From Vanilla planifolia (lineage: Eukaryota > Streptophyta > Magnoliopsida > Asparagales > Orchidaceae), in the NCBI GenBank assembly GCA_023846275.1, contig JAIUJO010000157.1:894983-958982 (forward strand): a stretch of 64,000 nt of DNA. The letters are read 5' to 3'. The notes beneath the pieces were generated by a model. The model saw nothing but the letters and a program-made list of their open reading frames with translations. It was not told the origin of the DNA and made no database searches. The position numbers and the translations under genes were made by a program. This document shows, in pieces, positions 23,601-33,400 of the stretch (within the stretch, counting starts at the first letter, position 1; every line of letters starts with the position of its first letter).

Positions 23601-24870
23601 AAAGAAACAAGAATTTGAGAGCCAACATGCATCTCCTAACAAATGAACCTATGATCCTGATGAATATTTGTTCAAATGTCAATTTTTGCAAGATCAACTA
23701 GAGTCTTCTAAATCATGTTTATGAGAATTGACAAATAATGTTCCTTTCCATAAGAAGATAAAGGAGTCAAAAGTCAAATTTTTTCTATTAGCAGATTACA
23801 TGTTTCATACACAAATGTTTGGGTAGGGCATTATTCTATAAGTTTTCACTAAAATTGGAGAAGATGATCAAGTGTGAGAGATTCTTTATTTTACAAGTCA
23901 ATTTTCTTTTGCAAAATGCCATAGCCAATATCAAAATAAAATTTTTTATTTGTTTTCCAAAAAAATGATTATGATGAATAAGCCTTCCTTTGTTTGGGTT
24001 TCCAAATCTAAGACTTAAAGGTTTCCCTTTGTAGGTATGTTTCTATGGCGAAATATAAAAGGCATGTTTGACCTAAACAGTGGTTGCACAAGATCTATGA
24101 GTTTCTAATCTAAAACTAAGAGGTGGTTCATAAGATGCATGATAAATGATAGAACAAAGGATGGTGGTGTTTTTTCTGAAGGAGGAATGCTTTGAGAAAT
24201 GAAACAAAGAAGTGAGAAGATAGGCATGTTTAGTCCCATTTTGTTGGTGGAGTATTTCTTCATGAATGTTCAAAACAAAATCTACATAGTGTTAGCAAAC
24301 TTTGTAAGAAATGATATAATGTGATCTTTCATATGTCACATTACTTTGTTTAGGACGATGTAAACATAGTGTTTATTAGGTATAGAAATGACAATATTTA
24401 TGATATATATTTGGTTAATAAAAGATTTTATAATACTGTTTTGAGGAAATAAGTAGAATATATCAACTTATAGCATAAAAGATTATGACATTCTAGTTTA
24501 ACTGCAATACTCAAGTCTTCATTTTTTTGCTTAAATAAAGGATTATCCACTTTGATTGTGGCCCCATAAGAGAACATGCAAAAGTTTCTTTTAAATTTTT
24601 TAATGAATGAACGAATACATAACCTCTAGAGTCTATTCATATTGATTTGTATGGGCCTAAGCAACTAACATAAGTTAAAATAATGACAACATTATTTTAC
24701 TTGAAGATAATATGAGATATGCCTTGGCACTATTTTTAAACAAGAAGAATAATACATTTCAAGTCTTCAGATGATCACTAAACTTAACATAATTAGAAAA
24801 GGCACTACTTATGATTAGGAAACTTATCTATTATAAAAGAATGGAAAATTAAAATTTAAAGCATTTTCCA
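23600..24870 (+). pseudogene. Ty1/copia protease and integrase N-terminal relic
   Basis: A segment at about 24,074-24,105 reads 'DLNSGCTRSMS', matching the copia protease motif Y-L-D-S-G-C-S-R-H-M-T. Near 24,470-24,490 a 'LWHRRLGH'-like stretch marks the GAG-pre-integrase domain. Around 24,628-24,655 'SIHIDLYGP'-like sequence matches the start of the copia integrase core (x-L-x-H-x-D-L-x-G-P), followed by Asn/Lys-rich text corresponding to F-L-K-x-K-x-E-x-F. This order is specific to Ty1/copia. Fossil with many breaks. Confidence 0.75.
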
Positions 24871-26780
24871 AATAATTGGGCATACAACAGTATTTGTCAT
24901 TAGCATATTATCTTTTTTAATGAAATATTATTTTATTAATTGATGGTCCTACCATATTACATTGTGAATTTAACATGTTATTATAGTTGGAATATCATAA
25001 TACACTGTGGTTAAGATCTTAAACAAATTAGCTACATACAAACTAGCATCATAGATAAGAAAGCATAGATAGATGGGAGAGCACTAATGTACATGTCAAC
25101 TGTAGATAATAGAACAACAATGTATTAGTACAATGGAGTACTTGTTTAAATAGTGTTGAGTTTATATCATTAAAGAATGAAAATGATATCAACTTCTTAT
25201 ATAAAGAAAATTGAATGAATAATATGTCAACAAATTACTAGATTTATGTAGTACATTAGGTTACAGTACATTGTAAAAGAATTCATTACAAAATTTAATT
25301 TCAAATTGAGGTATGTCATGAAATTGCATTGTTGTGATAAGCGGTGTAAAGATTACTAACTTTGATGAGACATACAAAGTTGATGGTAGAGGCATACTCA
25401 TTTGATGAGTTTCAAATATAAATTATGCTAGAAGGGCAATGCACATATTGAAATGAACCACCTATGTAACAACAAATTAATAATTGTCATTTAAATTAAG
25501 GTGACTAAAATTGAAATATTATACAATATTGAGAAAAGAAAAACATTGTTCATGTTTATTAACCTAGTTATAGTTATTAATTTTGAATATCATCATTTGT
25601 ATCATCCTGTATGATCACACTTTGGATCTTGTATGATATCCCAATGTGTGGCAATTTTGATTTTTCAATTATCGTGATGACCCTACATTTCTTGGTTATG
25701 AAGTTTCATTCATATTCTAAAAATAAGTTTGCTTTTCTCATAGATTTTTCAAGATTTCTTGCTATTTTTCTTCTTTAATATGATCCATTCTAAATAATTG
25801 CATGATCATCAGCAAATTTTGATGACTTTATTGTTTTCACATGCCTATCATTATGCATTTTGCCTTTAACCTTGTCTCAGTTTGGAATTTCATTATTTCG
25901 TATGGTTTAAATAGATTGTCCATACCAGGATATTGATGGTCATTATGGCCATTCTCACGAATTATACTCTGGCATTCTTCATGATTTATTAAGAGTTTGT
26001 AGATGATTTCCTTTATACTCTAATTGATCATTCTAATTGGTATAGATATTATCAATTGCGGCTCCCATGGAAAAGACTTAGTTTTCTTCAACTTATAGAT
26101 TGATAGCATGTGTCCCTACTACAACATCGACTAAAATATAGAGGAAGATTATCTTATTAAATATTCTACAAAAGTTGCATTAATAAGCCAACTACAATGC
26201 ATGCTCTTGCAAAACTTGGTTGAGTAAGATTTATTATTGTGACATGCACTTTTAGTGGCTTTCTAGCTACAAATGCAATTTCATGTAGTGATATCTTAAT
26301 AAATGAACAGATAGATAAGTGTTTTCAAGACAACTCGATAATGACAAGCAATTATTCTTTGCTAACTTGAACTGCTAGGAAATATTTAAAGATGAACATT
26401 TCAATGTCACCTATCTTTTGTGATTTGTGTAATCAGTAGTAGAGGAAGTAATCATCCATATCAAATCTAATAAGAATTTATATGTTCACCAAAGAAAAAA
26501 ATTTCAACATCACTTTTAATGTTTATTTTTTTATTACTTTCCAAATGGATTTCATGATGGCTCCCACATATTATAATTTACCTATTAGATTCTTGGTTTC
26601 AACTTTCTCAAATATGATTTTTTGTTTGCCTTCAATTTGGTGGGTGACTTGATTCTAATTATGTTTTGCTCAATTGGACCACCATGCACTTCTGTAATAG
26701 ATGATTAAGAGAAGGGATTCCCTCTTAATGTTTCAAAAGGTTTGCTAGCTTTAGTTCCATCTTGGATGTACAATGCTACA
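24870..26780. other. Unassigned stretch splitting the copia integrase
   Basis: About 1.9 kb separates the integrase N-terminal half from its C-terminal half, where an intact copia element would have only a few hundred bases. I see no coding domain, LINE motif or satellite landmark on either strand. A nested insertion is the likely explanation, but no terminal repeats or target duplication could be defined. Confidence 0.45.
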
Positions 26781-26784
26781 TAAA

Positions 26785-27168
26785 AAAAATTAAATGTTAA
26801 ATGATTTTTCCTCAACTATAGGCATCATCCATGGTCTGTCTCTCGTTACCCATTTTTTAGAATCCATCATCTATCGTCCATGGAAAGTTGTCTACCATCA
26901 TCATGCTATAACTATAAAAGAAAGTGGTTTAGTAAAAAGAAATAATAAAAAAGGAATAGATATCATAAGGGCTTTATTACTTCAATATAACTTTCTTAAA
27001 TACCTTTGGATTAATGACATAAACATAGCTTATTACTTTTTAAATTGAATTTTGTTGTAACAATTTATTAAGATCACTTAAAATGAATTATGGAATAATA
27101 GAATATCCAAAATACCTTATGATAAAGAATTTTGCTTTAGGAGCTACACTTTAAAATATCATAGATGA
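26785..27168 (+). pseudogene. Ty1/copia integrase C-terminal relic
   Basis: A short open stretch at 26,794-27,048 contains 'ESGLVKRNNKKGIDIIRALL' and then 'FLKYLWINDINIAYYFLN', matching the copia pattern N-G-x-V-E-R-K-N-(K/R)-x-I-x-x-x-x-R-A-L-L followed by P-K-x-x-W-x-E-A-x-x-T-A-x-Y-L-x-N. Sequence up to 27,168 fits the region after this motif. LINE-2 interrupts it. Fossil. Confidence 0.8.
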
Positions 27169-27184
27169 CAAAAAGTAGTTTTTC
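27169..27184. repeat. Left target-site duplication of LINE-2
   Basis: 'caaaaagtagtttttc', 16 bases, identical to 32,322-32,337. It lies at the poly(A) end of the minus-strand LINE. The duplicated site is itself an inverted repeat (AAAAA-GTAG-TTTTT). Confidence 0.95.
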
Positions 27185-27210
27185 TTTTTTTTTTTTTTGA
27201 TATTCAAAAG

Positions 27211-27258
27211 GGGCATAAGCCCTACAGTTACATGTTGATGCGATCCTCACGGAGGATC
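27211..27258 (-). other. LINE-2 3' end hairpins
   Basis: On the plus strand GATCCTC (27,242-27,248) pairs with GAGGATC (27,252-27,258) over a three-base loop, and GGGC (27,211-27,214) pairs with GCCC (27,219-27,222). Spacing to the A tail and between hairpins is close to that in LINE-1. The second stem differs in sequence from LINE-1 but keeps pairing. Confidence 0.65.
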
Positions 27259-30200
27259 ATACATAAAATCTAGCAACATCAACTTAATAAGCGTCTTGGG
27301 GTATGAAGTCCCCGTATCCCACACAAAGTCATTACAACAAGCAGCCCGTGCCACCCAATTGGCAGGCTCATTTCCTTCCCGGTATATATGCGTTATAGTG
27401 AGGGCGTGTAGTTCTCTAGCACATCAAATGATCTCAGCAAGAGGTCCAGTCTCAGGAGCACTGGTAATAAGCTTCCGGACTGTTAACATAGCCGTCATGC
27501 AGTCCGTTTGCATCTCAACAGCCCGGTACTGAGGCAAGGATCTCCGCAGTAGGTGAAAGGCCTCCAGAATCGCCTGAACCTCCATGGCCTCGCTAGCCTG
27601 TGAGACAAACCTCCTACCCATAGCCAGGAGAGGCTTCCCCATATGGTCTCTCACAACCACTCCAATGCCCGCAGAGTGTAAGCCACAAGCAGCGTCGCAG
27701 TTCACCTTAATCCATCCAGTGGGAGGGGAACCCAACAATGGGTAACAGACAGTTCAGGCGAACTGTACAGGTTCCCGCGGGACATGGATGAATGAATGTT
27801 GCTCTGGTCAGCTACAGCAGCGATCTTGATCTTAATATTGCGCAGTAATGTGCCGAGGTTGCCAGTAGGGACACTGTGTCTCTTCGCATTCCTCCTTCCC
27901 CATAGATAGTATAAGGACGTAGCCACAGTTGCGGCATGCACTGCCTCGCCACCGTTCCTTGCCGCAGGCGAGTTAATGAAGGCCATAAATTGGCGGATGA
28001 AATCACTGCCGGCGCCGTCCACCTCCACATCGGTGCGATTCATCTTAACAGCAACAACGGCGTCACGAACAGTGATGTTTCGCCAAAGATCCTGGGCTTG
28101 CGGGCAGCTCCAGAAGACATGGTGTGCGGTCTCCTCTGCCTCACAGCCCCACACGCAGCGGCGGTTCTCAGCCATGCCCCTCCGTGCAAGCCACGTCGCC
28201 GTGGGGAGGTAGTCACCCACCACTCGCCGTGGGAGTGCCGACGCCCAGTCTGCATTTCAGGTCACAGTAAATTTTGCCATTATCAATCTTCTCCGTTTCC
28301 GTGTGTACCTGGACCAGCATATCACGAGCAGAGGACCGCGCCCCGGGAAGATGGAGAATTCTGTCAATGAGCATATCACTAGCCCAAATTCGAATGCTGC
28401 TGACATCCCACTCGCCCTCTTCATTGATACAGTCCGCCACCCTCGCCGGCCACCCAGTCTTCATGTTAATTAACGTCGACCAAATGCAAATGGGGAGGAA
28501 GCCAAGCCAATTATCTTCCTCAAATCTCGCCTCCTTACCGTCTCCAATTCTCCACACGAACTCCACCACCGCAGTCGGCATCGCCTCGAGCACAAGCTTG
28601 CCAGAGTGAGATAAATTCCATGGGATCTTTGAGGTCAGCAGGTTGCCCACGTACTTCCTCCTGAAGATGTCAACCCAGGGGCTGTCCTCACGACACAGCA
28701 CCCTCTTGCACTGCTTCATCATCAAGACATGTTGCCAAACACGGAAGTCCCTCAACCCCAGGCCGCCCGCATTCCTTGGAAGCATAACACAGCTCCAAGG
28801 CGTGTAATGGATCATGTGAGTATTGCTTGCACCATTCCACAGGAAATTCCTCACGCGCCGCTCCATCACTTCAATGACACCCGCCGGCACGGTGCAATGT
28901 CGAAGAATATACGTGGGGATAGCATTAAGCACCGAATTGGTCAGAGAGACGCTGCCAGCCAGGGACAGGGGACGAATCCTCCAACCAGCAATGCAAGCCT
29001 CCATTCTCTGGACTAGGAAGTTTAAATCAGCCAGCTTAAGCCTCTTAGCCGCAATTGGCACTCCAAGATAATTCAGAGAACTCCCGCGCACCATGCGAAG
29101 CTTCTTAGCAACCTTCTTTGTCATTATCGTGCTGCTCCTCCGGCTGAAGTGAACACTAGATTTAGAGAAGTTAATCAGTAGTCCTGCAGCTTTACTGAAA
29201 CACTGAGTGACACTGCGAATTGAACGCGCGGCTTTGCGCGTTGTATGGCCATAAATAAGGACGTCATCCGCATATAATAAGTGGGAGACCATGGGTGCAT
29301 GCTGCCCTAGTCTGAATCCCAGGAGTTGTTTGGTCTCATACTCATGCATTAGTGTCGAAAGAAATTCCGACGCAATTACGTATAAATACGGTGATAGAGG
29401 GCATCCCTGTCTCAGCCCTCGATGAGCTTGTACCCAAGGCAGGCAGACGCCGTTGACTAGCTTGCCAAAGGAAGGCGATTGAATGCAGGCAGTGATCCAG
29501 TCGCACCAGAGCGGAGGGAACCTTAGAATTTTCAGCATCTCAATCAAGAAATCCCACCTGATGTTATCATAAGCTTGCATCATATCGATCTTAACCGCCA
29601 TGAGGCCATAACTGGAAGACCAGGAGTGCATACGTGCCGCCATTTCTTGCGCAATAAAAATGTTGTCCGAAATGCAGCGACCAGGAATGAAAGCGCCCTG
29701 CTCCCACGAGATGAGGTGAGGCATCAAGGGCTTGAGCCGCTCCACCAAGACTCGCGCCACAATCTTATAGATTGTATTACACAAGCTTATAGGACGAAAT
29801 TGAGTCGGCATACATGCGCCCCTCCGTTTGGGTATCAGCACCACTAAGGTCTCCTTCCATTTCTCAGGCATCTTCTTTGCATCAAAGAACGCCAGCACAG
29901 CCCGAGTGATATCCCTGCTCGTAATCTTCCAATAACCATAAATGAATTCAGCAGTAATGCCATCGTTTCCAGGCGCCTTGTTCCTCCTAATTCCCCTGAT
30001 AGCATCAGTAATCTCCGCCTTAGTGATTCTGTTGCATAGGTGAGAAGCCATATCCTCGTCCACAGTTACACTTGGCACAAAACTCAGCAACGGGGGCGCA
30101 CGTTCCTCACAGCTCCACTTCTCCTGGAAGAGCTTCAAAAGTGCTTCGCCAATCTCCTCCGGCGCTTCTTTCATCCTCCCATCCTCATCTTTCAGCATTG

Positions 30201-31344
30201 ATATGCGGTTGATACGTGCTCGGGCCGATGCAGCATCATGAAAGAAAGTGGTATTACGATCCCCAAGCTATGCCCAATGAAGCTTCGCCCGCTGCCACCA
30301 CCATGTCTCCTCCAGGGCACACCCGCGATGAAACGCCGTAATCATATGCCCAAGCTGCGCACTTTTCACCTCCAGCAGACCCACCGATGATTCTTTTGTC
30401 TGCAGAGCGTTAATGCGTCTCTCCAGCTCCCTATTGTTGTCTGCAATGTTTCCCAATTCTTCTTTGCTCCACCGCCGCAACGCAACCAACGAGCGGTGGA
30501 ATTTAACCGACAGTGCCTCCATCTGATCACCTTCCGCACGTCTACCCCATGCATGATGAACAACACCAATCGCCTGCGGGAAATCAAGCCATACATTTTC
30601 AAAATGAATTCTAGAAGTGTGCTTACTCGCTTGACAGCATCCCAGATCGAATAGCAGGGGGCAATGATCAGAGCCCAACCTTCCGAGGTGGGTGACGACG
30701 CACCCAGGAAATTCCCGTAGGCCCACAGAATTGAGTAGAACCCTGTCGAGGCGCTCAAGAATGCGAGCACCCCCAGTCTTCCCGTTGCACCAAGTGAAAG
30801 GGTTCCCTACGAAGCCCACATCCGTCAACTACAGATCCTGCATTATATCCGCGAGTTCCTGTTGCTCCTTCCCCAGCTTAAATTTCCTCCCGCCTCTCTT
30901 CTCCTCTTAGGCCATTATGATGTTGAAATCCCCAGCCACCATGAATGAAGCCTCCCTTATATGCACACGCCTTACCTCATCCCAGACCTCCCGCCTCTTG
31001 CATTGATCCTTCGGGCCATAGATCACATAGCAATGCATCTCCTTGCTACCCCCCCAATTCATTTGGAAAGCCACCATATGCAGTGTGGACACCGTGATAG
31101 TTATGTTCAGCCAGTTCTTCCACAATAAGATGAAGCCCGCAGACATCCCTGCCGAGGGCTGCACCGCAAAATTCCATTTCCCCCCAAGCAACCAATCCGC
31201 ATCCTTCCTCTGAAACTTCTCCGCCTTAGTTTCCATGAGCGCGACCATCGCAACGTTGTTGCCACGCACAATTCTTCTCAAATACCCCCTCGACTTCCTG
31301 TCTCGGACGCCGCTGATGTTCCAAATCACTACTCTTGTTGTCAT
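27245..31344 (-). pseudogene. LINE-2 ORF2: endonuclease, reverse transcriptase, zf-RVT, RNase H, lightly broken
   Basis: Starts 'MTTRVVIWNISG' at 31,344. Endonuclease motifs 'METKA', 'AGDFNIIMA', 'RLDRVL' and 'LGSDHCPL' (30,655-30,678) are present. RT is long and well kept: 'RNKAPGNDGI', 'FRPISLCNTIYK', 'GAFIPGR', 'VKIDMMQAYDNIRWD', 'GLRQGCPLSPYL', catalytic 'YADD' (29,263-29,274) and 'NYLGVPI'. In-frame stops lie at 30,907, about 30,829 and about 30,268; the last is TAG where LINE-1 has Gln. A frame change near 28,215-28,270 leads to the zf-RVT segment, with 'RRCVWGCEAEETAHHVFWSC', and another near 27,705-27,735 to RNase H ('VNCDAA', 'MEVQAI', 'QTDCMT'). A TGA near 27,424 precedes 'YREGNEPANWVAR', where the last acidic residue is Asn instead of Asp. 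Inactive as it stands. Confidence 0.93.
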
Positions 31345-31785
31345 AAATCACCCAGTAGGTTCCCCTGTTTTTTCCACCCCACAGGTGGGTGCACAGAACA
31401 CTCACAAGCGATAGTGTGGACTTCGCCTTCTCATTACTCGCCTCCAACTGTCTGCGCTCCACGAAACGCAGTGTAGGAACTCTCCTACTTCTATATTTGG
31501 ATGCAATCATCAGCATTACATACACCCTCCTTCCTGTTACCTTCCACCTGCTCTGTTATTGCCTTCACCGCTTCCCCGTTGGCACTCGTCAGTGTGACCG
31601 TATGGGTCTCTGTCCCTGTCTCCCTGAGACTTTGGCATCTAGGCCCTCCTTGATGATCCCCTTCCTCTGGCTGCAGAGGTGCTTCTCGATCTTCCATTCC
31701 TTCCTAAACCCATGCTTTTTGCTGGCCTCCCTCTTGAGGGATTGCTTAGGTGAGTATTACGATTCTGTTTAGCCTCCCATGCTTC
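31345..31785 (-). other. LINE-2 ORF1 tail and ORF1-ORF2 spacer
   Basis: This corresponds to the basic, Arg/Ser-rich ORF1 tail of LINE-1 plus the short gap before ORF2. In LINE-1 the ORF1 frame continues for about 110 residues after 'GPWMLV', whereas here it stops four Arg codons after the same motif; a frame change is likely. No separate gene is supported. Confidence 0.6.
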
Positions 31786-32321
31786 CTACCTCCTTCGTCT
31801 GGGAACGACGAGCATCCACGGACCAAGGGTTCTTTTTTTGATGGCCTCCACCGGCCTCTCCGCTTGCGTTTGACACCTGGGAATCTCAATACCCTCCCTG
31901 AGTATGCTTCCTACGCAATACCCCGTATTTTCCACTACTCTGCCCTCAGCCACCTTTCCTTCCGTGAGTTCCCTTGATATATTTTTTGTAGCTGTTGTCG
32001 TAGCCACCTTAGATAATGGAGCCAATTCTGGTTTCTCTGTATCTTTATTCCCCTCTGCATCCACCTTAGGCTTCCTCAGCCCACATTGCTCCGCCAGGTG
32101 CCCCACATTCCCACAGCAGAAACAGACTCGAGGCAATCCCTCATATTGCAAAGGTTGATAAACTCTCCTGAACTCTCCCTTCAGCCAAACTCTAGGTTTC
32201 AGAGGCTTAGAGAGGTTCATGCGAACGCAAATTCTGGCAAAGGCAGACCTCTACGTGTCTGCAGTCCAGCCATCCAGCAAGAACGGCTCTCCCGCCGCCT
32301 TCGCAATGCGGAGGATGTTTT
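31786..32321 (-). pseudogene. LINE-2 ORF1 fragment: end of DUF4283 domain plus CCHC knuckle
   Basis: The fragment begins mid-domain at the LINE 5' junction with 'ILRIAKAAGEPFLLDGWT', equivalent to 'ILRIAKAIRDPFLLDGWT' in LINE-1. A TAG stop (32,251-32,253) follows, and then 'FARICVRMNLSKPLKPRVWL' and a knuckle 'CFCCGNVGHLAEQC' of the C-x2-C-x4-H-x4-C type. The frame ends at 31,786 after 'TLGPWMLVVPRRRR'. Because it is 5'-truncated there is no start codon of its own; the Met at 32,220 is internal. It would be an RNA-binding protein in an intact element. Confidence 0.88.
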
Positions 32322-32337
32322 CAAAAAGTAGTTTTTC
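32322..32337. repeat. Right target-site duplication of LINE-2
   Basis: Identical to 27,169-27,184 over 16 bases. It adjoins the truncated 5' end of LINE-2. Confidence 0.95.
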
Positions 32338-33400
32338 CTTAGCACAATGAATGAGGTAATAAATGTGCTCATCAATAATGTGATGGATGTTCAATGAAAA
32401 ATGGTTGTTAGCACATCTTGATGTTGACCTAACTAATTAGTTGAATTTTCCTCATCATGATAATAGATTGAAGCTATATGCTTCCTATACTACATAAAGG
32501 AGAAACTTGAACAGAATTAGTAATGTATCATAGGAATTGACAATAGGTTTTCTCAAGAATTCTTTCCTGTTGCTTAATCAATGTTATTGAACAGTGGGAC
32601 CATGGAGATTTTTGGAGGAGCTCACTCAAAAGTGTATCAACTTTACTTGATCTTGGTAAATGATGTAGTATGACAACCTACCACATTTTTACAGCCAATG
32701 TTCTAAAATTATGTCATAAGAAATGAACCTATAAACATATAGAACAAAACTATAAACACAAGGAAAAAGTGTTGTCTGTAATCCTCCTATTAATCAGCAA
32801 GATCAACAAAGACATAAGGACACTAATGTGTAATCCATTAGCAAATTAACTAATGAATTTTAGGACATGTAGACATAAGATTTTATTCTTAATATCTCAT
32901 TCAACAAAGAATATGTTTCATTAGAGGATATTGTCAATTTAATATTATATGTCACTTGAAAAGAACACTACATACAAACTTTGTGGTCAATCAAGCTGAG
33001 ATTGAGAAAGTAACTCACTTAGATAATGAATTTTTTCTGTACTTAAAAACAACATCTTGACAAATAACACAATAACCTCTACAAATTAAAGTATTAAAAG
33101 ATTTTAGGTTAGAATTTCGTTAAAAAGAAATGAAACTGGGTAAAATCTTGATTAAACATGATGAGTTTACTCCTATTTTAGAAGTTCAAATAATAGAGCA
33201 AAGAATGGTATTGAGCAATGCAATTGTTTGAAAGAAAATTTTAAAATAGTTAGAATAGTTTGAATTCATGAAACAAAAACCTTAATATATAATATTATTA
33301 TATTCATAAAAAACATAACACATAATATTAAATTTTTTTCCTCAACCAAATATATTACTTAACTAATGGAATAGAGCTAATAGGTTTTCTTAGATAGATG
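32338..33400 (+). other. Probable copia relic downstream of LINE-2
   Basis: By continuity across LINE-2 this should hold the sequence after the copia integrase. I could not recognise RT or RNase H motifs in it on either strand, so the copia call for this stretch is positional only. No gene is supported. Confidence 0.4.

Larger units (their letters stand above)
27185..32321 (-). mobile_element. LINE-2: 5'-truncated plant L1-clade LINE, few breaks
   Basis: Minus-strand relative of LINE-1, about 5.1 kb, bounded by a perfect 16-bp target-site duplication and ending in an A tail of about 14 bases (a T run at 27,185-27,198 on the plus strand). Its 5' end lies inside the DUF4283 domain of ORF1, the typical result of incomplete target-primed reverse transcription. 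ORF2 keeps one frame from 31,344 to 28,213 with only three stops, so the copy is much better preserved than LINE-1. Its perfect duplication also indicates a younger insertion. It sits in a decayed copia integrase. Confidence 0.95.

Noticed and set aside
24073-24273. Minus-strand open stretch of 66 codons
   Set aside because: Overlaps the copia protease relic on the plus strand and has no motif of its own.
27936-28370. Plus-strand open stretch of 144 codons in LINE-2
   Set aside because: Antisense shadow of the LINE-2 zf-RVT region in G+C-rich sequence; no family resemblance.
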